From: an uncultured Myxococcales bacterium
Lineage (GTDB): Bacteria > Myxococcota > UBA727 > VGSZ01
DNA: 10,258 nucleotides
Reading direction: 5' to 3'
NCBI GenBank assembly: GCA_903952805.1
Contig: CAJBHN010001157.1
Location: 1 to 10,258 of the forward strand
A program made the translations under genes and the position numbers. Positions 6,001-10,258 of the stretch are shown here, piece after piece; position 1 is the first letter of the stretch, and each line of letters begins with the position of its first letter. Under the pieces are notes generated by a model. It saw only the letters and a program-made list of their open reading frames with translations, searched no databases and was not told the origin of the DNA.

Positions 6001-7263
6001 TCAGCGATCGAACGCCACGGTTTGCAGGCCGTCGACGTCGGCGCCGCCAATGACGACGGTGCCGCCGGGCAGGGTGCTGACGCGAGTGGCGCCGACGACG
6101 GTCGTCGACAACGTGCGGGAGCCCCCGCCGGCAACCCCGCTGCCATCGACGATATGCAGGGTGGTGCCGTCGACGCTGAGGCCAACGAAGGTGCCGTCGT
6201 CAGTGACGACAAAGTGGGCGACGTCGCCGACGACAGCGGCCGCAACGGTGGCAACGCCGGCGAGGGGGCGGGTGGTGGCATTGTCGACGACCGCGACGGT
6301 GCCAACGTCGTCCAGCACGAGGACGTCTGCGCCACGACGACCAAGGGCAATGGCTGGCCCCAACGGCACCAGCGCGGTGTCGACCCAGGCGAGTTCGTCG
6401 TCGATGACGAAGACCGCGGCATCGGCGGCGGTGACCTCAAAGCCACGGCGGGAGCCAGCCCGGGCAGCGACCACGGGCGTCGTGACACCACCGCTGCTGC
6501 TCAGCAGGTCGAGGCGGTTGTCGCCGTCCATGAACCACACCTGCCCATCGCGGCGGGGCGCAGCGACGGCGCCACAAGGCTGCGTGCCGACGGCGTTGAC
6601 GATGCGGCGGCCGCCGTCTGGGTCAAAGAGCACGACGGTGGACGAGGCGCCGGCAGTACAGCCACCGGTGACAGCGACGACGCCGGCGTTGGCGGCGCAG
6701 CCAACCCCGCCTACGCCGGTGGGAAAGCCGCCGGCGAAACCCACGATTTCAAAGCGGTCGTTCAAGACATAGGCCCCCTGGCTGGACGCGCGGCCACCAG
6801 CGACAAAGACGTGGCCAAAGCCATCGTCAGCGACGCAGGCATCACCGCCCGTGGCCGGGGGCAGGGTAGTCAAAGCTCCCACCTGGTTGACCGGCGCCAG
6901 CAACACGGTGGCGGCGATGACACCACCCGGCTCGGGGACCCCAAAGAGGCCGGTGCGACCAAAGCCCACCAGCGTGGCGGCGTCTTCGTCGACATTGAAG
7001 GCGCGGACCTCGAAATGAACCCGGGTGGCGTCGGCGTCGAATTCGAAGCTGCGTTCATCCGAGCTGCCATTGGGCTCGCCGACATCGCCGACGGTTTGGT
7101 GGGCAATCTCGACGGCGCCGTCGTCGACCAGTCCGCCGATGGCCGTGGCTTCGACGATGCTGAGCTCGACGTCGAACAAACGCCGCTCGCATCCGGTCAA
7201 CACCGACCCGAGGGCCAGGGCACCGGGCACCGGCCAGCAAGCAAGCAAGGTTCGCAGGCTCAT
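6001..7263 (-). CDS. Predicted lipoprotein with beta-propeller-like repeats
   Basis: A protein of 420 residues beginning with a type II signal peptide; the lipobox LTGC ends at Cys25, so a lipid-anchored envelope protein is predicted. The mature part is glycine-, valine- and aspartate-rich and built of short strand repeats, for example GHVFVAGGRASSQGAYVLNDR, VVAVTGGCTAGASSTVVLFD, GQVWFMDGDNRLDLLSS and AVFVIDDELAWVDTALVPLG. This resembles kelch or other beta-propeller repeats common in myxobacterial lipoproteins, but I cannot assign a named family. Cysteines at GGDAC, GVGC, GGC and QPC may form disulfides outside the cytoplasm. The ATG at 7263 overlaps the stop of the PEGA gene (ATGA), so the two are translationally coupled and may act together at the cell surface. 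Ligand and role are unknown. Confidence 0.85.
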   Translation of the reverse strand: MSLRTLLACWPVPGALALGSVLTGCERRLFDVELSIVEATAIGGLVDDGAVEIAHQTVGDVGEPNGSSDERSFEFDADATRVHFEVRAFNVDEDAATLVGFGRTGLFGVPEPGGVIAATVLLAPVNQVGALTTLPPATGGDACVADDGFGHVFVAGGRASSQGAYVLNDRFEIVGFAGGFPTGVGGVGCAANAGVVAVTGGCTAGASSTVVLFDPDGGRRIVNAVGTQPCGAVAAPRRDGQVWFMDGDNRLDLLSSSGGVTTPVVAARAGSRRGFEVTAADAAVFVIDDELAWVDTALVPLGPAIALGRRGADVLVLDDVGTVAVVDNATTRPLAGVATVAAAVVGDVAHFVVTDDGTFVGLSVDGTTLHIVDGSGVAGGGSRTLSTTVVGATRVSTLPGGTVVIGGADVDGLQTVAFDR

Positions 7264-8576
7264 CGCACCTCCACGATGCGGACGCTGACGGTGTCATGGC
7301 TGCCCAGCACCAGCACCGCCGCCGTCGCCCCACCCACCAGCACGGCCGCCCCCACAACAGCCCCAATGGCCAACCAGGGCGGCCCTGCGTCAGCGATGGA
7401 TGCGGTGGGTGTCATTGATGCGGCACCGGCCGGATCGGCCATGGGCCCGCGGTACAGGCCCGCTGGCGGCGGCCACGCCAACGACGCGGGACCCGCAAAC
7501 GACGCCACCACCTGTTCCGCGCTCTGCAGCGGGTGCTGGGCGGTGGCGTGGTCGCTGTGCACGACGGTGCCATCGCGGCCAAACACCGTCAGGGAACGGG
7601 CGCCGGCGTCGTCATGGCCGTCGGCAATGACGACGAGCCGCTCCACCCCCAAACGACGGGCCAGTTGGGCGACGTCGTCCGGTGAAAACGGCACCATCGG
7701 CGGCGACAAGCCGGGACCGGCGGGACGCATGGCACTCTCGACGCCAACATTGATGTCGGCGGTCAGCGTGCGCTCATCGACGTCGACCACCCGGGTGAAG
7801 CTGCGATGACCGTCTTTTTCGAGCCACAGGCGATAGCGCCCGGTCGACACCAGCGCCGGCGTGGTCAGCGGGGTCTGACCCAGGTCCCGCCCGTCGAGGT
7901 ACACCGTCGCCCCCGCCGGCGTCGACTTCACCGCGACTGCGGCATGGCCCTCGGCAGCCACCGCCTCCCTGGCGGCCTTGAGCAGGGCCCGCAGTTTGGG
8001 AGCCGCACTTTGGGCGTCCAGCACAATGGCGGGGTCCAGCCGCAGGGCCGCTTGCAGGTGGCTTTTGGCGCGAACGCCGTTTTTGGTCTCGGCCTGGCCG
8101 GTCTCGGTGGGTCCAGCGATGCCCATCAGCCGACGGGCGCAGTGCAGGCGGGCCGTCTGCAGCAGGTCCCTCTTGTCGACCGAGAAGACCGCATCTTTTT
8201 CAAGCTGCTCGATCAAGCTCTCCAACATCGCCACCGAACGCTCGTGTTCGATGGCGTTGAAGGCGGTGTCGGCGGCCTGAAGGGTCGCCTTCGCGGTGGC
8301 AAGGTCGACCTGGGGGCCAGGGGGCGGGGACAAACGCTGCTGCGCCTTGACGTCGTCGAGCACCTGCAGCCCGGCGGGTGGCGACTTCGACAGCAAGCGC
8401 CGCACTTCGGCGGCGACGGCGTCGGCGCTTTCGTCCAGGGCGAGCACGGCCACGACACCCGCGGTATCATCGGTCGTCGCAGACGACGGCGACGACAGCG
8501 ACGGCGGCGACAACAGCAAGGCCGCTGCCGCGCCCATCACCCGCCGCTGCCACCACCCAGCGCCCCCGGCCATCAT
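7260..8576 (-). CDS. PEGA-domain envelope protein with signal peptide and C-terminal membrane segment
   Basis: A protein of 438 residues. An N-terminal signal sequence is visible (RRVMGAAAALLLSPPSLSS, about 11-30). Residues 35-212 are mostly helical (for example FNAIEHERSVAMLESLIEQLEKD), followed by a PEGA domain at about 213-277 (AVKSTPAGATVYLDGRDLG, then TPALVSTGRYRLWLEKDGH). A proline/glycine-rich part and one hydrophobic helix at about 400-426 (LAIGAVVGAAVLVGGATAA) follow, and a short charged tail ends the protein. PEGA domains are surface or periplasmic binding modules frequent in Myxococcota. The start is taken at ATG 8576, which shares its A with the dnaN stop (TGATG); a GTG at 8603 lies inside dnaN and is less likely, and a second ATG at 8573 is possible. 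The downstream lipoprotein overlaps by ATGA. Function is unknown. Confidence 0.85.
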   Translation of the reverse strand: MMAGGAGWWQRRVMGAAAALLLSPPSLSSPSSATTDDTAGVVAVLALDESADAVAAEVRRLLSKSPPAGLQVLDDVKAQQRLSPPPGPQVDLATAKATLQAADTAFNAIEHERSVAMLESLIEQLEKDAVFSVDKRDLLQTARLHCARRLMGIAGPTETGQAETKNGVRAKSHLQAALRLDPAIVLDAQSAAPKLRALLKAAREAVAAEGHAAVAVKSTPAGATVYLDGRDLGQTPLTTPALVSTGRYRLWLEKDGHRSFTRVVDVDERTLTADINVGVESAMRPAGPGLSPPMVPFSPDDVAQLARRLGVERLVVIADGHDDAGARSLTVFGRDGTVVHSDHATAQHPLQSAEQVVASFAGPASLAWPPPAGLYRGPMADPAGAASMTPTASIADAGPPWLAIGAVVGAAVLVGGATAAVLVLGSHDTVSVRIVEVR

Positions 8577-9724
8577 CACAGCCGCATCGGCATCACGACA
8601 CACAGATGCCGGGGCTCATCCACGCCGACCAACAGGCCGGGGGAGAGGTTGTCGGTGACCTTGACCAGGACGTTTTTGTCGTCGAGCGAGGCGAGGGCTT
8701 CCACCAGGTAGCGGGCATTGAAGGCCACCTCCAGGCTTTGGCCGGCGTACTCAACGGGAACGTCGTCCGAGATTTCGCCGGTCTCGGGGTTGGTGCAGCT
8801 GACGACCAGCTGGTCTTTGGCGATGGCCAGCTTGACCGGCTGCAGTTTGTCGGCCGACAGCACGCTGACGCGCTTGAGGCTCTCGACCAGTTCGGCGCGG
8901 GTCACGCGCACAATCTTGTCGGCGAGCTTGGGGATGACCTGCTTGTAGTCGGGGAACTGCCCTTCGACGAGGCGCATGCCCAGCACGGTGGTGCCCTTGC
9001 GCACGACGGCATGGTTGTCGTGAAAACCCAACTCGATGCGAGCGGGGCCGTCGCTGCCGTCGTTGCCACCATCAAGGACGCGCTTGAGCTCAGACAGACC
9101 CTTGCGGGGCAGGATGACGGGACCCTTGAGGCGGAAGTTCGAAGCACCTTCGAACGTGCGCTCGATGCGAACCAGCCGGTGACCGTCGGTGGCGACCATG
9201 GTCAAAGGGCCATCAGGAGACGCTGGGGGCTCAAAGAACACGCCGTTGAGGTTGTAGCGGGTCTCGTCCGTCGAAGCGGCGTACAGGGTCTTGTCGACCA
9301 TGTCGGTGAACAAGGTTTGGTCGATGGTGACGAAGTGGGCAGCCTCGTAGGCTGGCAGCGACGGATAATCGTCGGCCGACAACGCCATCAACCGGGCCTT
9401 GGTGCGGCCGCTCTTCACTTCGATGTGTTGATTGGGCAGGCGCTTGAGGACCACGTCGGGGCCCGGCAGCACGCGGACCATGTCGGCCAGGGCTCGAGCG
9501 GGAATGGTGACCGAGCCGGGGCTCATCACCTCACAGGGACGGCTGGCCTTGATGCCGACGTCGAGGTCGGTCGCGGTCAGCTGCAGGCGACCATTGCCGT
9601 CGGCGTCGGTACCAGCCTCAAGCAACACATGCGAGAGCACCGGCATGGTGTTCTTGCGCTGAACGACGCCCTGGGCGAGAGACACCACACGAGCGAGCTC
9701 GGTGACAGAGATGCGGAGTTCCAT
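8576..9724 (-). CDS. dnaN: DNA polymerase III subunit beta (sliding clamp)
   Basis: A protein of 382 residues, close to the 366 of the E. coli clamp, which encircles DNA as a dimer and tethers the replicative polymerase. Three repeated clamp domains are visible: the N-terminus MELRISVTELARVVSLAQGV with RKNTMPVLSHVLLEA, the second domain opening with DQTLFTDMVDKTLYAAS and ETRYNLNGVFFE, and the third ending in HLCVVMPMRL, the conserved clamp C-terminus. ATG 9724 is chosen because it begins the conserved N-terminus and has AAGAGG 5 nt upstream; the frame is open to 9901 but that extension (MNTLFYPGLPP...) is unlike any clamp. dnaA is not seen in the roughly 530 bp upstream, and recF does not follow. 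Instead the stop overlaps a PEGA-protein gene, so clamp and envelope proteins appear to share a message. Confidence 0.97.
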   Translation of the reverse strand: MELRISVTELARVVSLAQGVVQRKNTMPVLSHVLLEAGTDADGNGRLQLTATDLDVGIKASRPCEVMSPGSVTIPARALADMVRVLPGPDVVLKRLPNQHIEVKSGRTKARLMALSADDYPSLPAYEAAHFVTIDQTLFTDMVDKTLYAASTDETRYNLNGVFFEPPASPDGPLTMVATDGHRLVRIERTFEGASNFRLKGPVILPRKGLSELKRVLDGGNDGSDGPARIELGFHDNHAVVRKGTTVLGMRLVEGQFPDYKQVIPKLADKIVRVTRAELVESLKRVSVLSADKLQPVKLAIAKDQLVVSCTNPETGEISDDVPVEYAGQSLEVAFNARYLVEALASLDDKNVLVKVTDNLSPGLLVGVDEPRHLCVVMPMRL

Positions 9725-9729
9725 GCTGG

Positions 9730-9735
9730 CCTCTT
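9730..9735 (-). promoter_or_regulatory. Shine-Dalgarno site of dnaN
   Basis: AAGAGG on the minus strand, 5 nt before ATG 9724. It fixes the dnaN start and argues against the longer open frame. Confidence 0.7.
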
Positions 9736-10103
9736 GACCCATGGTGGGCCCAATGTCGACGACGTGGCGCCTGTAGCTGAGAGTCTCGTTGGCAACAACC
9801 CCCTCGGTGGCTTCTGGCCCGAGATTGTGAGCGCGGCCACCCCATGGGGTGGCTCTGGCTGGGGGGTTGGGTGGCAGGCCAGGATAGAAGAGAGTGTTCA
9901 ATTGAGAACGTCATCTTCGATCGGGTGTGTGGAGTGTGGGGAGTACGGGCAGGGGCCTTCTAAACGCCGTGGTGGCAGCCCGGTGGTGTGCAAGACAGGG
10001 GGCGAGATCGGTGCAGGAATGGTGGGGTGAAGGGGAAAGCCGGTTTTCCCCAGGTTGCGGGAGGGTTGTTGGTCGAGGCCTGTGGGAGTTGGGTCGCCGC
10101 TCA

Positions 10104-10197
10104 CCGACCTCACCGCCCAGCCCCCTTTCCGACCTCACCGCCCAGCCCTCTCCGACCTCACCGCCCAGCCCTCTCCGACCTCACCCCCCAGCCCCCT
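10104..10197. repeat. Tandem repeat of 23-25 bp, four copies
   Basis: Units beginning CCGACCTCACCGCCCAGCCC start at 10104, 10129, 10152 and 10175, i.e. periods of 25, 23 and 23 bp. The last unit has CACC changed to CCCC and runs into the hairpin at 10192-10217. Pyrimidine-rich on the plus strand; not coding. Confidence 0.85.
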
Positions 10198-10217
10198 CTC
10201 CCTGAAGGGCGAGGGGG
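10192..10217. repeat. REP-like stem-loop
   Basis: CCCCCTCTCCC (10192-10202), loop TGAA, GGGCGAGGGGG (10207-10217): 11-bp arms with one mismatch. The surrounding text CAGCCCCCTCTCCCTGAAGG resembles the CCCTCTCCC..GGGAGAGGG type of dispersed intergenic palindrome found in several GC-rich phyla. It could also end transcription of a gene outside the window. Confidence 0.6.
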
Positions 10218-10258
10218 AGCCGGCCTTTACCGCTGTGCCCTTCTCGCCGCTCACCGAC

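Larger units (their letters stand above)
9725..10258. other. Region without a gene upstream of dnaN
   Basis: No supportable coding sequence lies between the dnaN start and the end of the window. Frames here are short and of low-complexity composition. The outer 160 bp hold tandem repeats and a hairpin (listed separately). The inner part should carry the dnaN promoter, but I see no convincing -35/-10 pair and no close match to the DnaA box TTATCCACA (the best, TTTTCCCCA at 10044-10052, has two mismatches). The 15-mer TCGCCGCTCACCGAC occurs near 10094 and again at the very end (10244-10258), suggesting a larger repeat that runs out of the window. Confidence 0.65.

Noticed and set aside
5988..6491. 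Upstream extension of the 162-residue gene within the same open frame
   Set aside because: It overlaps the lipoprotein gene fully and is a Ser/Pro/Thr-rich shadow; ATG 5987 begins the part with neighbour-like composition.
5683..7809. Plus-strand open frame of 708 codons
   Set aside because: It runs antisense through the lipoprotein and two other well-supported minus-strand genes. Its product has no recognisable motif; long antisense frames are expected at this GC content.
9725..9901. Longer N-terminus of dnaN
   Set aside because: The 59 extra residues do not resemble a clamp, while ATG 9724 has a Shine-Dalgarno and begins the conserved N-terminus.
8378..10030. Plus-strand open frame of 550 codons
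   Set aside because: It is the antisense shadow of dnaN and the start of the PEGA gene.
9928..10052. Origin of replication with DnaA boxes upstream of dnaN
   Set aside because: Only weak matches (TTTTCCCCA, TGTGGAGTG) to TTATCCACA were seen, with no cluster and no AT-rich stretch.

Overview
The window looks like a piece of a large, GC-rich genome of a myxobacterium-like (Myxococcota, former Deltaproteobacteria) organism. The grounds are the very high GC content, heavy use of GTC/GAC codons, a PEGA-domain secreted protein beside a lipoprotein, a PcfJ-like protein and a GGDEF protein. This placement is inferred from style and gene content, not from a search. Every gene I can support lies on the minus strand; the long plus-strand open frames are antisense shadows of these genes.

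Right part (about 10258 down to 5499): about 530 bp of repeat-rich DNA without a gene, then dnaN (sliding clamp), followed without gaps by a PEGA-domain protein with a signal peptide and a C-terminal membrane segment (stop and start share a base, TGATG), a lipoprotein of about 420 residues (ATGA overlap) and a 162-residue protein of unknown family (13 nt gap). Their packing suggests one translationally coupled unit. A 39-bp near-perfect palindrome lies between this unit and the next gene.

Middle part (5400 down to 2395): a 590-residue protein with a PcfJ-like domain and a valine/acidic tail encoded by a GTCGAC-rich repeat, then a diguanylate cyclase with an intact GGEEF active site and RxxD inhibitory site behind a GAF-like sensor region.

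Left part (about 2375 to 1): an accessory zone. It starts with an 8-bp tandem repeat, followed by the decayed remains of an IS91-type element (C-terminal piece of a tyrosine recombinase, then a frameshifted and internally deleted transposase). Next comes an apparently intact toxin-antitoxin pair (DUF4258-type toxin, MqsA-type zinc/HTH antitoxin) with an inverted repeat over its translation start region. Last is a second IS91-type transposase remnant that runs off the window. The two transposase remnants share an approximately 80-bp segment that spans the same internal deletion.

I see no clearly new defence or biosynthetic system. The items most worth a second look are the toxin-antitoxin pair between two dead IS91 copies, the shared deletion in those copies, the chromosomal PcfJ-like protein with its repeat-encoded tail, the 39-bp palindrome, and dnaN being coupled to envelope-protein genes.
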